Assembly: GCA_018303575.1 (NCBI GenBank)
Contig: JAGVXW010000013.1
Coordinates: forward strand, 1-6,369
Source of the DNA: Candidatus Woesearchaeota archaeon
GTDB lineage: Archaea; Nanobdellota; Nanobdellia; Woesearchaeales; WJIZ01
Direction: 5' to 3'
Length of the DNA stretch: 6,369 nt
The position numbers and the translations under genes are program-made. The notes under the pieces are model-generated. The model saw nothing but the letters and a program-made list of their open reading frames with translations. It did not search any database and was not told the DNA's origin. Within the stretch, counting starts at the first letter, position 1. The number at the start of each line of letters is the position of its first letter. Positions 1 through 5,071 of this stretch are shown one piece after another.

Positions 1-47
1 CACTTTTTTTCCGATTCCTTAGCATTGTATTTCTCAGGAATGTCCAT
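1..47 (-). CDS. valS: N-terminus of a class I aminoacyl-tRNA synthetase, probably valyl-tRNA synthetase (partial)
   Basis: Reading the minus strand from the ATG at 47 to the window edge gives 15 residues, MDIPEKYNAKESEKK, followed by an incomplete TG- codon (TGG would give Trp). The pattern P-x-x-Y-N-x-K-E-x-E-x-K-(W) resembles the start of archaeal and bacterial ValRS, where a Tyr-Asn/Asp segment precedes a Glu-rich helix ending in Trp. ValRS charges tRNA-Val in the cytoplasm. The start is supported by a minus-strand TATA-like box centred 26-27 bases upstream (69-78), which implies a leaderless mRNA. The alternative ATG at 52 is out of frame and gives an Arg/Asn-rich peptide without family resemblance. 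Only 15 codons are visible, so another class I synthetase (Leu or Ile) remains possible. The catalytic HIGH and KMSKS motifs lie outside the window. Confidence 0.5.
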   Translation of the reverse strand, partial: MDIPEKYNAKESEKK

Positions 48-68
48 GCCATCTCGAACTCGCGGCGC

Positions 69-78
69 CTATATAAAG
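69..78 (-). promoter_or_regulatory. TATA-like box A for the divergent synthetase gene
   Basis: On the minus strand the segment reads CTTTATATAG, a good archaeal box A. Its centre lies about 26 bases before the ATG at 47, the distance expected from box A to the transcription start. The transcript would therefore begin at or next to the start codon. Confidence 0.5.
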
Positions 79-108
79 ATTGTCTCACCCTTCTGCGAAA
101 CCCGCTAA

Positions 109-118
109 GTATATATAG
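109..118 (+). promoter_or_regulatory. TATA-like box A for rfcL
   Basis: The segment around GTATATATAG is centred about 26 bases before the rfcL ATG at 140. No Shine-Dalgarno-like purine run is seen in the short stretch before the ATG (it is CCCCCCTCCCAAGC), which favours leaderless translation. This box and the minus-strand box at 69-78 form a compact divergent promoter pair. Confidence 0.6.
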
Positions 119-139
119 ACTCCAGCCCCCCTCCCAAGC

Positions 140-1330
140 ATGCTCCCGCTCGTCAGGAAGTATGCGCCGAAATCAACCACGGAAATCGTCGGCCAGGACA
201 AGGCAATCGCTTCTCTGAAGTCCTTCGTCCAGAATTATGCGAGGCAGAAGAAGAAAGCCGCGCTTCTCCATGGCCCCGCGGGAACAGGAAAGACCTCTTC
301 TGTGCACGCTCTTGCGAGGGAATTGAACCTTGAGCTTTTCGAGCTCAACGCCTCAGACTTCCGGAACAAGGAGCAGATTTCCTCCAAGCTCGGCGCGGCG
401 ATGAAGCAGCAGAGCCTTTTCTCAAAAGGAAAGCTTCTTCTGGTCGATGATATAGATGGCTTGTCAGGCGCTCAGGACCGCGGCGGCCTGCAGGAGATCC
501 TCCGGCTGATAGAAGGCTCGACTTTCCCGGTGGTTCTCACCATGCTGAATCCCTATGACAATAAGTTCTCCTCCCTGCGCTCAAAGTCGGAGATGATTAC
601 CTTTGAGCCTGTGGGGAATGGTGCTCTGTCAACCCTTCTCTTGTCCATTTCAAAGAAGGAAAAGATCGATCTCTCAGAGGAAGCGGCCAAAAGTCTCTCC
701 CGAAGGTCAGGCGGAGACGTCAGGGCAGCCATCACTGATCTGGAAATCCTCTCGACGCTCGGAAAAATCACCGCCGAATCCCTTGAAGCGTTGGGCATGA
801 GGGAGAAAGAGGAAACGATCATCAGCGCGGTCGTCAAGATCTTCAAGACCACGGACCCCAATATTGCGGTTAAGGCTTTCGAGTATGTCAACGAGGATGT
901 CAACCAGCAATTGCTTTGGCTCGACGCAAATCTTCCAGAGGAATATGCAAGGCCGGAGGACCTCGCAAGGGCATATGACGCTCTCTCAAAGGCGGACGTC
1001 TTCCAACGCCGCATCCGGCGATGGCAGCACTGGCGCTTCCTTGTCTACATCAATGCGCTCCTTACGGCCGGCGTCGCGGTTGCCAAGGATAAGAAATACG
1101 AGAAATTCGTCCAGTACAAGCCCACCGGAAGATTGCTGAAGATCTGGTGGGCCAACCAGAAGGCGATGAAGAAGAAAGCCATCGCTGAAAAGATCGCCGC
1201 CCACACCCACACTTCAGCGAAGGAAGCGATAAAGTCCATGCCCTATTACAGGCAGATCCTGAGGAAAGACAGGCCGCTCGCGGAAATGCTGGGGCTCGAT
1301 GCGGAAGAGATTGCTTGGGTGAAGAGTTAA
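140..1330 (+). CDS. rfcL: Replication factor C large subunit (clamp-loader ATPase)
   Basis: This 396-residue AAA+ protein matches archaeal RFC large subunits, which together with RFC small subunits load the PCNA sliding clamp at primer-template junctions in an ATP-dependent way. Visible motifs are the N-terminal KYAPKSTTEIVGQD box (8-20), Walker A GPAGTGKT (45-52), Walker B LLLVDDIDGL (99-108), a sensor-1 region VVLTMLNPYD (131-140) and the sensor-2 segment RRSGGDVRAAITDLE (188-202). The C-terminal part is a helical collar rich in basic residues. Two things are odd. Walker B has DD where RFC-L usually has DE. The protein ends at GLDAEEIAWVKS with no recognisable PIP box (Q-x-x-L/I-x-x-F-F) and is shorter than the roughly 450-500 residues common for archaeal RFC-L. 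The ATG at 140 is fixed by the TATA box 26 bases upstream. No small-subunit gene is adjacent in the window. Confidence 0.93.
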   Translation: MLPLVRKYAPKSTTEIVGQDKAIASLKSFVQNYARQKKKAALLHGPAGTGKTSSVHALARELNLELFELNASDFRNKEQISSKLGAAMKQQSLFSKGKLLLVDDIDGLSGAQDRGGLQEILRLIEGSTFPVVLTMLNPYDNKFSSLRSKSEMITFEPVGNGALSTLLLSISKKEKIDLSEEAAKSLSRRSGGDVRAAITDLEILSTLGKITAESLEALGMREKEETIISAVVKIFKTTDPNIAVKAFEYVNEDVNQQLLWLDANLPEEYARPEDLARAYDALSKADVFQRRIRRWQHWRFLVYINALLTAGVAVAKDKKYEKFVQYKPTGRLLKIWWANQKAMKKKAIAEKIAAHTHTSAKEAIKSMPYYRQILRKDRPLAEMLGLDAEEIAWVKS

Positions 1331-1403
1331 AAGAGGGCAGGGCGTCGGGGGATGGCCCCTCGGGGTGACGCCAGGGTTTCGGAGAAGCCCGTCTGCCCCT
1401 CTT
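1331..1403 (+). ncRNA. Candidate structured RNA: three-way junction directly after the rfcL stop
   Basis: The 73 bases after the rfcL TAA fold almost completely. The outer stem P1 pairs 1331-1340 (AAGAGGGCAG) with 1393-1403 (CTGCCCCTCTT), 10 base pairs with one bulged C. P2 pairs 1341-1346 (GGCGTC) with 1367-1372 (GACGCC) and encloses GGGG/CCCC pairing at 1348-1351 with 1356-1359. P3 pairs 1374-1380 (GGGTTTC) with 1384-1390 (GAAGCCC), including one G-T pair, around a GGA loop. Single-stranded linkers at the junction are only A1373 and GT 1391-1392. T-rich tracts follow on the plus strand, and TTTT follows the stem on the minus strand as well, so the coding strand is not certain. It may be an rfcL 3' UTR element or terminator, a processed small RNA, or a dispersed palindromic repeat. 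It is not a tRNA, as no T-loop GTTCRANNC is present. I cannot assign it to a known family. Confidence 0.4.
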
Positions 1404-1435
1404 CATTATTTTCTACCCCCTTCATTATTTTTACC
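1402..1435 (+). repeat. Two imperfect tandem copies of a T-rich unit, likely rfcL terminator
   Basis: TTCATTATTTTCTACC (1402-1417) is repeated as TTCATTATTTTTACC (1421-1435), each preceded by a C-rich run. Each copy has a run of four or five T, and archaeal RNA polymerase terminates on such tracts. Tandem tracts after rfcL and just before the glyS promoter would insulate the two genes. The repeat is directly visible; the terminator role is inferred. Confidence 0.5.
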
Positions 1436-1450
1436 AAAAACCTTTAAATA
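1436..1450 (+). promoter_or_regulatory. Promoter of glyS (BRE plus TATA-like box)
   Basis: A purine-rich AAAAA followed by CCTTTAAATA resembles an archaeal BRE/box A. The box centre (about 1446) is 27 bases before the ATG at 1473, predicting a leaderless mRNA. The gatD promoter has a near-identical layout (AAAACC followed by TTTTTATA), so the two probably share a strong constitutive promoter type. Confidence 0.6.
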
Positions 1451-1472
1451 GCATCCGCAAGTCTTGCCTCGT

Positions 1473-2948
1473 ATGCCCACCATCGACGAACTGGCAGCGT
1501 TCTGCAAGCGCAAGGGCTTTGTCTATCCTACTGCTGAGATCTACGGCGGGCTCTCCGGCTTCTTCGACTTCGGCCCCCTGGGCGCAGAGCTGAAGAGCAA
1601 CATCAAGAAGGAGTGGTGGAAGTTCCATGTGCACCAGCGCGACGATATCGTCGGCATGGACGGCTCGATCATCACCAACCCGAAAGTCTGGGACGCTTCC
1701 GGCCATACCGCGCATTTCGAGGACTTGATGCTCACCTGCTCCAAGTGCGGCCAGAAGGTGAGGGCGGACCAGTTCCTCGAGCAGGCCCTGAAGATGCAGG
1801 CGGAGGGCCTCACGGCAGAGGAGGTCAATGGCCTGGTGAAAAAGCACAAGCTCACTTGCCCCTCCTGCAAATCCGCATTTAGGGAAGTCCAGCCCTTCAA
1901 CCTGATGTTCTCGACGATGGTCGGCCCGAAGGAGGACAGCTCCGCGAAGGCCTATCTCCGGCCGGAGACCGCCCAGCTCATGTTCGCCGACTTCAAGCTT
2001 GTAGCCGACAACGCGCGCATGAAGCTGCCGTTCGGCATCGCTCAGATGGGGAAGGCCTTCCGCAACGAGATCTCGCCGCGTGATTTCCTCTTCCGCTCCA
2101 GGGAGTTCGAGCAGATGGAGCTCGAGTTCTTCATCAACCCCAAGGACCCGAAGTGCCCGTTCTTGGATGAGGTCAAGGAGCATATCCTGCTCGTCTGCAG
2201 CGAGGAGATGCAGAAGAAGGGCGACGCGCCGAAGAAGATGTCAGTCGCCGACGCCCTCAGGAAGGGTGTCATCAAGGCGGAATGGCACGCGTATTGGCTC
2301 GCCGTCGAGCATCAGTGGTTCATCTCCCTGGGCGCCAACCCGGAAAGGTTCCGCATCCGCCAGCATGTGCAGAAGGAACGGTCGCATTATGCCTCGGAAA
2401 CCTGGGATTTGGAATACGAGTTTCCCTTCGGATGGAAAGAGCTTTTGGGCATGGCCAACCGCGCCGATTTCGATATGCAGCAGCACATGAAATCTTCGAA
2501 GAAGGATCTCTCCTTATTCGATGAGGAGACCAAGCAGAAAGTGATCCCCCATGTCGTCGCCGAGCCCTCTTTGGGCGTGGAGCGCGCCTTCCTCGTCTTC
2601 CTCTTCGACGCGTATACGGATGACAAGGAGCGCGGCAACATCGTCCTGAAGCTTTCGCCGAAGCTCGCTCCGATAAAGGTGGGGGTCTTCTCGCTCGTGA
2701 ACAAGCTGAATGAGGAGGCGAAGAAAGTCTACGATCTCATCAGGAACGACATCTTCTGCACCTTCGACACCGGCGGCAGCATCGGGAGGCGATACGCGCG
2801 CGCCGACGAGCAGGGCATCCCCTACTGCGTCACGATCGACTTCGACACCCTGAAAGACAAGGCAGTGACAGTGAGAGACCGCGACACGACGAAGCAAGTC
2901 AGGATCAAGATTTCGGAGCTAAAGTCCTACCTTCTCGCCAAGTGCTAG
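1473..2948 (+). CDS. glyS: Glycyl-tRNA synthetase (class II, dimeric type)
   Basis: This 491-residue protein is an alpha-2 type glycyl-tRNA synthetase, which attaches glycine to tRNA-Gly in the cytoplasm. It begins MPTIDELAAFCKRKGFV and continues with the family block around EIYGGLSGFFDFGPLG (22-37). Motif 1 lies at about 64-82 (GSIITNPKVWDASGHTAHF). Two CxxC pairs, C89/C92 and C129/C132, flank a short insertion and probably bind zinc. Next come RPETAQ (163-168), motif 2 FRNEISPR (196-203) running into RSREFEQMELEFF (208-220), and motif 3 EPSLGVERAF (364-373). The C-terminal third is the anticodon-binding domain, with a GGSIGRRYARADEQGIP segment (434-450). An in-frame TTG at 1464 would add three residues, but the TATA box at 1441-1450 places the transcript start at about 1472, which selects the ATG at 1473. 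The stop is TAG, so TAG ends at least this housekeeping gene. Confidence 0.95.
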   Translation: MPTIDELAAFCKRKGFVYPTAEIYGGLSGFFDFGPLGAELKSNIKKEWWKFHVHQRDDIVGMDGSIITNPKVWDASGHTAHFEDLMLTCSKCGQKVRADQFLEQALKMQAEGLTAEEVNGLVKKHKLTCPSCKSAFREVQPFNLMFSTMVGPKEDSSAKAYLRPETAQLMFADFKLVADNARMKLPFGIAQMGKAFRNEISPRDFLFRSREFEQMELEFFINPKDPKCPFLDEVKEHILLVCSEEMQKKGDAPKKMSVADALRKGVIKAEWHAYWLAVEHQWFISLGANPERFRIRQHVQKERSHYASETWDLEYEFPFGWKELLGMANRADFDMQQHMKSSKKDLSLFDEETKQKVIPHVVAEPSLGVERAFLVFLFDAYTDDKERGNIVLKLSPKLAPIKVGVFSLVNKLNEEAKKVYDLIRNDIFCTFDTGGSIGRRYARADEQGIPYCVTIDFDTLKDKAVTVRDRDTTKQVRIKISELKSYLLAKC

Positions 2949-2962
2949 GGATCCTTCTATTC

Positions 2963-2967
2963 TTTTT
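2963..2967 (+). terminator. T-run after glyS
   Basis: A TTTTT run lies 15 bases after the glyS stop codon, in a pyrimidine-rich context (CCTTCTATTCTTTTTC). It is a plausible archaeal intrinsic terminator with no stem preceding it. Confidence 0.3.
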
Positions 2968-2995
2968 CGCGAATTGATACTGTTGAGTATGCTTT

Positions 2996-3166
2996 ATGAG
3001 GGATGTTGTCGACACAAATTTCGCAAAGAATAGGGCATATCAGCGATTTGTCGTCGGCATTAAGCATACGTCTCTAGAACACTCCGCTTTTTCGGAAGCG
3101 ATCTTGCGTCAGCAGCATCCGATGTGCAGCGGCCTTCTAAAAATATTTTTAAGCTCAAATGGATAG
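2996..3166 (+). CDS. Doubtful small ORF, 56 residues
   Basis: An ATG at 2996 opens a 56-codon frame ending in TAG at 3164-3166. The product begins MRDVVDTNFAKNR and has mixed composition, with one short hydrophobic stretch near its C-terminus (LLKIFLS). I recognise no family. No convincing TATA box lies 26 bases upstream and no purine-rich ribosome site precedes the ATG, unlike the other genes in this window. It also overlaps the stems described for this intergenic stretch. It could be a chance ORF or a remnant of a decayed gene. Confidence 0.2.
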   Translation: MRDVVDTNFAKNRAYQRFVVGIKHTSLEHSAFSEAILRQQHPMCSGLLKIFLSSNG

Positions 3167-3197
3167 ACACAAAGAATTCAAATGAGGGAGAAGTGAA

Positions 3198-3212
3198 TCA
3201 AAAGAAGAGATC
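3198..3212 (-). terminator. Pyrimidine-rich end of the minus-strand gene
   Basis: Just past the minus-strand TAA (3213-3215) that strand reads GATCTCTTCTTTTGA, a T-rich tract of the kind at which archaeal polymerase stops. There is no clear stem. Confidence 0.25.
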
Positions 3213-4223
3213 TTAACTGCTATTAATCTTCGTCAAATTATACGAAATAAGATGCGCGTCATCGACATAGAATTGGGGATGCGTGTTGATGATCTGGTGC
3301 CGGGTCGTGCAGCCGGAGCGGAAGAACTGGAAGTCGGTGCTGCAGAAAAAGCTCGGGTTGACGGAATAATCGGGCGAATAGGGAGACGCGTACATGTTCG
3401 TGAAGCTCTCGATGCCGTTCTTGCTGGCGCTGAAGTTGCCGGCGAAGCGTTGCAGGAAGCTCGGCGCGTCCGTGTCGTTCCGGTAGCGATACGTCCTGAC
3501 ATGGGACTGCAGGAGAGACGTGTTGACCTGCTGCGGGGGCGGCTGCGAGGTGTCGTTCTGCCACCAGTTGGTGTAGGTGTTTCGGGTGAAGACGCTCATC
3601 ATGTCCTCGGCCGGAGCGCTCCCGGTGTTGGACTCGTAATTGGCCCTGCCTTCGATGAGATAGATGGGGTCGGTGAAGTTATGGTCCGTGATATTGAGCA
3701 GGTAGGAGGTGAGATACGTGAAATTCCAGGCGACAGCGGCCGTGAGGTCGCGCATGCTGACGTTCATTTCAGCGGTGATGTTCACCTGCCACGGCCCCGC
3801 TTCCTTGAGCAGGATGCTGATCTCGCCGAAGCTGAGGTTCACCCCCAGGTCCTCGGATACGTTTGCCACAGCCTGCGTCCAAAGCGTCAGCGTGGAATCT
3901 TTGCTCGCGTTCAGCTCCGTGCCCTTGACCGTGCCGTTCAGCATCAGTTCCGGGATGCGCACATGAACATCGTCAAGGTAGCTCTCATTTTGCGCGGCGA
4001 ATTCCGACGCCCCCTTGAAGGCTTGTACCGCCGCTACCCCCACCCCGCGGTCGAAATCTAACAGAAGATCTTCCACGAGCGCGTTCGTGCCCTCCATCTG
4101 GGCCACCAGCAGGTTCGTGCGGTCAAGCACGGTGTTGGACCGGTGCTGGATCTGGAAATTGATGGTGAGCAGCCCAATCATGAGGACGATGAAGAACGTA
4201 TAGAGGAACCCCTTTTTTCCCAT
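3213..4223 (-). CDS. Membrane-anchored, asparagine-sequon-rich exported protein (function unknown)
   Basis: From the ATG at 4223 the product has 336 residues. It begins MGKKGFLYTFFIVLMIGLLTIN, a short basic start followed by one hydrophobic segment (6-22). KKG before the hydrophobic run resembles a class III (prepilin-type) signal cleaved after Gly5, but pilin Glu5 is missing, so a plain signal anchor is equally possible. The remainder is soluble, with 16 N-x-S/T sequons (N79, 96, 105, 121, 129, 148, 154, 167, 177, 182, 223, 234, 249, 263, 329, 334), as in heavily N-glycosylated archaeal surface proteins. C294 and C305 could form a disulfide. The frame stays open upstream to an ATG at 4355, but that start would overlap the divergent gene. 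A minus-strand TATA-like box 27 bases before 4223 selects the short form; ATG at 4232 is a close alternative. I recognise no family. Confidence 0.75.
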   Translation of the reverse strand: MGKKGFLYTFFIVLMIGLLTINFQIQHRSNTVLDRTNLLVAQMEGTNALVEDLLLDFDRGVGVAAVQAFKGASEFAAQNESYLDDVHVRIPELMLNGTVKGTELNASKDSTLTLWTQAVANVSEDLGVNLSFGEISILLKEAGPWQVNITAEMNVSMRDLTAAVAWNFTYLTSYLLNITDHNFTDPIYLIEGRANYESNTGSAPAEDMMSVFTRNTYTNWWQNDTSQPPPQQVNTSLLQSHVRTYRYRNDTDAPSFLQRFAGNFSASKNGIESFTNMYASPYSPDYSVNPSFFCSTDFQFFRSGCTTRHQIINTHPQFYVDDAHLISYNLTKINSS

Positions 4224-4243
4224 GGGGGGCATTCCAGTCCAGA

Positions 4244-4256
4244 GCATATTTAAATG
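4244..4256. promoter_or_regulatory. Shared, nearly symmetrical TATA-like element between divergent genes
   Basis: GCATATTTAAATG reads as a TATA-like box on both strands. On the minus strand (CATTTAAATATGC) its centre is 27 bases from the ATG at 4223, giving a leaderless transcript. On the plus strand a start at about 4276 would leave a 17-base leader before the ATG at 4293. It is the only good TATA-like box I see in the intergenic space, so either it serves both genes or the plus-strand gene uses a weaker unseen site. Confidence 0.45.
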
Positions 4257-4278
4257 TTGCTTCGCGCGCAAGATTTTC

Positions 4279-4282
4279 GGAG
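4279..4282 (+). promoter_or_regulatory. Possible Shine-Dalgarno site of the DUF5678 gene
   Basis: GGAG lies 10 bases before the ATG at 4293, a slightly long spacing. It supports a leadered mRNA here, in contrast to the leaderless arrangement of the other genes in the window. Confidence 0.35.
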
Positions 4283-4292
4283 TTTCTGACAT

Positions 4293-4559
4293 ATGGCGAG
4301 CAAATTTTCGGAACAACAGGAGATTTTCCGGAAATTCTCCGGTTTTGAGGCGCAAAAGCTTATTAAGGAGCTTCCCTCACAGAGTGCCATGAGAATTGAC
4401 CGAAAATATGAAGGAAAATGCATCGCGATTGTGCGGGGAAAAATTGTGGCCTCTGGTATTGACATCAAGAAGGTGGCTGCAGAATCAAGGGCGCGCTATC
4501 CCCATGACGAAATTACGCTCACTAATGTCATCAAGGGAGATCGCGTCTTTATCTTTTGA
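4293..4559 (+). CDS. DUF5678-family small protein
   Basis: This 88-residue protein ends in a DUF5678-like domain (about 38-88): KYEGKCIAIVRGKIVASGID, then a short helix (KKVAAESRARYP) and a final beta segment NVIKGDRVFIF. The pattern Y-x-G-K/E-x-[IV]-A-[IV]-x-x-G-K-[IV]-V-A-x-G is the hallmark. Residues 1-37 form a charged, probably helical extension (FSEQQEIFRKFSGFEAQKLI). DUF5678 has no established biochemical role. The gene ends 6 bases before a retropepsin-like protease gene, so the two are probably co-transcribed, and I infer a joint function. No transmembrane segment or signal peptide is visible, so the product should be cytoplasmic. Confidence 0.8.
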   Translation: MASKFSEQQEIFRKFSGFEAQKLIKELPSQSAMRIDRKYEGKCIAIVRGKIVASGIDIKKVAAESRARYPHDEITLTNVIKGDRVFIF

Positions 4560-4565
4560 AGCAAC

Positions 4566-5033
4566 ATGGTCTGGCCGCTTGTCATCGACTACCAGGAATA
4601 TCCCATAAATAGGCATGGAAGTCACGGCGAACTTTCTTCCATGCGGCCTGTTATCGATATTCGGCATGAGGGGATGATCATCAAGGCTTTGGTTGACAGC
4701 GGCGCCGATCGTTCTGTTTCCTTTAAACAGGTTGGCGAAGTTTTGGGCTTAGATTTTACCCACGATCGGTCGGTCGTTTCAAATCTTTATGGGCTTCATC
4801 GCTGCGACCGTGAAGGATGCGAACTCAATCCGCTATGCCTAAAGACCTATGAAAAACCCCTCTCTTTCTCCGTAGGAGACAAGCAAGTTGTTCTTCCTAT
4901 CTCTTGGATAGAGCGCAAATTCAACGTAGAAACAGACTTTATGCTTATTTTAGGGCGGGACTTCTTCAGCTATTTTGACATCCTCTTCAAGCAGAGGGAC
5001 GAGCAGTTCGCCCTCTTTCCTCACGAAGCCTAA
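4566..5033 (+). CDS. Retropepsin-like aspartic protease
   Basis: This 155-residue protein has the features of a single-domain retropepsin-like protease, a fold that acts as a homodimer with each subunit supplying one catalytic Asp. The active-site loop is ALVDSGADRSV (41-51), with D44-S45-G46. The second hallmark is LILGRDFF (127-134) followed by YFDILFKQRDEQFALF (136-151), the region that packs against the active site. An N-terminal strand RPVIDIRHEG (27-36) precedes the catalytic loop. Three cysteines (C80, C85, C91) cluster in the segment between the two hallmark regions, which is unusual. There is no signal peptide, so the protein should act in the cytoplasm; its substrate is unknown. It starts 6 bases after the DUF5678 gene. 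The in-frame ATG at 4641 would remove the N-terminal segment and break the close spacing, so 4566 is preferred. Confidence 0.85.
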   Translation: MVWPLVIDYQEYPINRHGSHGELSSMRPVIDIRHEGMIIKALVDSGADRSVSFKQVGEVLGLDFTHDRSVVSNLYGLHRCDREGCELNPLCLKTYEKPLSFSVGDKQVVLPISWIERKFNVETDFMLILGRDFFSYFDILFKQRDEQFALFPHEA

Positions 5034-5034
5034 T

Positions 5035-5057
5035 CGAAACTCTAATAAGCCCTTTTT
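5035..5057 (+). promoter_or_regulatory. Weak TATA-like box for the 120-aa gene, overlapping a T-run
   Basis: CGAAAC followed by TCTAATAAG (5041-5049) has the BRE plus box A layout, centred 27 bases before the ATG at 5072. TTTTT at 5053-5057 may end transcripts of the upstream protease gene. Box A is a weaker match than those of rfcL, glyS and gatD, so co-transcription from the upstream gene is also possible. Confidence 0.4.
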
Positions 5058-5071
5058 GATTCTCGTGGTAC

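Larger units (their letters stand above)
2949..3212. other. 264-base intergenic stretch with stems and a palindromic AT-rich box
   Basis: No confident gene lies between glyS and the convergent minus-strand gene. An 8-base inverted repeat, GTATGCTT (2987-2994) with AAGCATAC (3062-3069), encloses a second stem, ACAAAT/CGC (3014-3024) with GCG/ATTTGT (3043-3051). A third hairpin pairs CGCTT (3085-3089) with AAGCG (3096-3100). A perfect 14-base palindrome (3138-3151, TAAAAATATTTTTA) could serve as a TATA box in either direction. No tRNA signature was found. It may be an untranslated RNA, a decayed gene or simple 3' flanking sequence. Confidence 0.3.

Noticed and set aside
1331..1440. T-box or riboswitch controlling glyS
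   Set aside because: The glyS TATA box at 1441-1450 lies downstream of the structure, and its transcript should be leaderless, so the structure is not in the glyS mRNA.
1431..2183. 250-codon minus-strand ORF opposite glyS
   Set aside because: It is fully antisense to the well-conserved GlyRS, Leu/Glu/Arg rich, and matches no family I recognise.
2080..2490. 136-codon plus-strand ORF overlapping glyS in another frame
   Set aside because: It is a Ser/Arg repeat-like shadow frame of the GlyRS catalytic region.
2949..3212. Possible tRNA gene in the intergenic gap
   Set aside because: No T-arm GTTCRANNC, D-arm signature or 7-bp acceptor pairing with correct spacing was found, despite the inverted repeats.
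3252..4061. 269-codon plus-strand ORF opposite the sequon-rich gene
   Set aside because: The product is Arg/Val/Gly/Glu rich and low in complexity, as expected for the antisense of a gene with GC-rich third positions. The minus-strand frame has a promoter-supported start, a membrane anchor and sequons.
4224..4355. N-terminal extension of the minus-strand surface protein (start at 4355)
   Set aside because: It would overlap the DUF5678 gene on the opposite strand and bury the hydrophobic anchor behind about 44 residues. The TATA box near 4250 lies inside the extension and fits the start at 4223.
4250..4468. 72-codon minus-strand ORF antisense to the DUF5678 gene
   Set aside because: It is antisense to a recognisable domain-coding gene and has no family resemblance.
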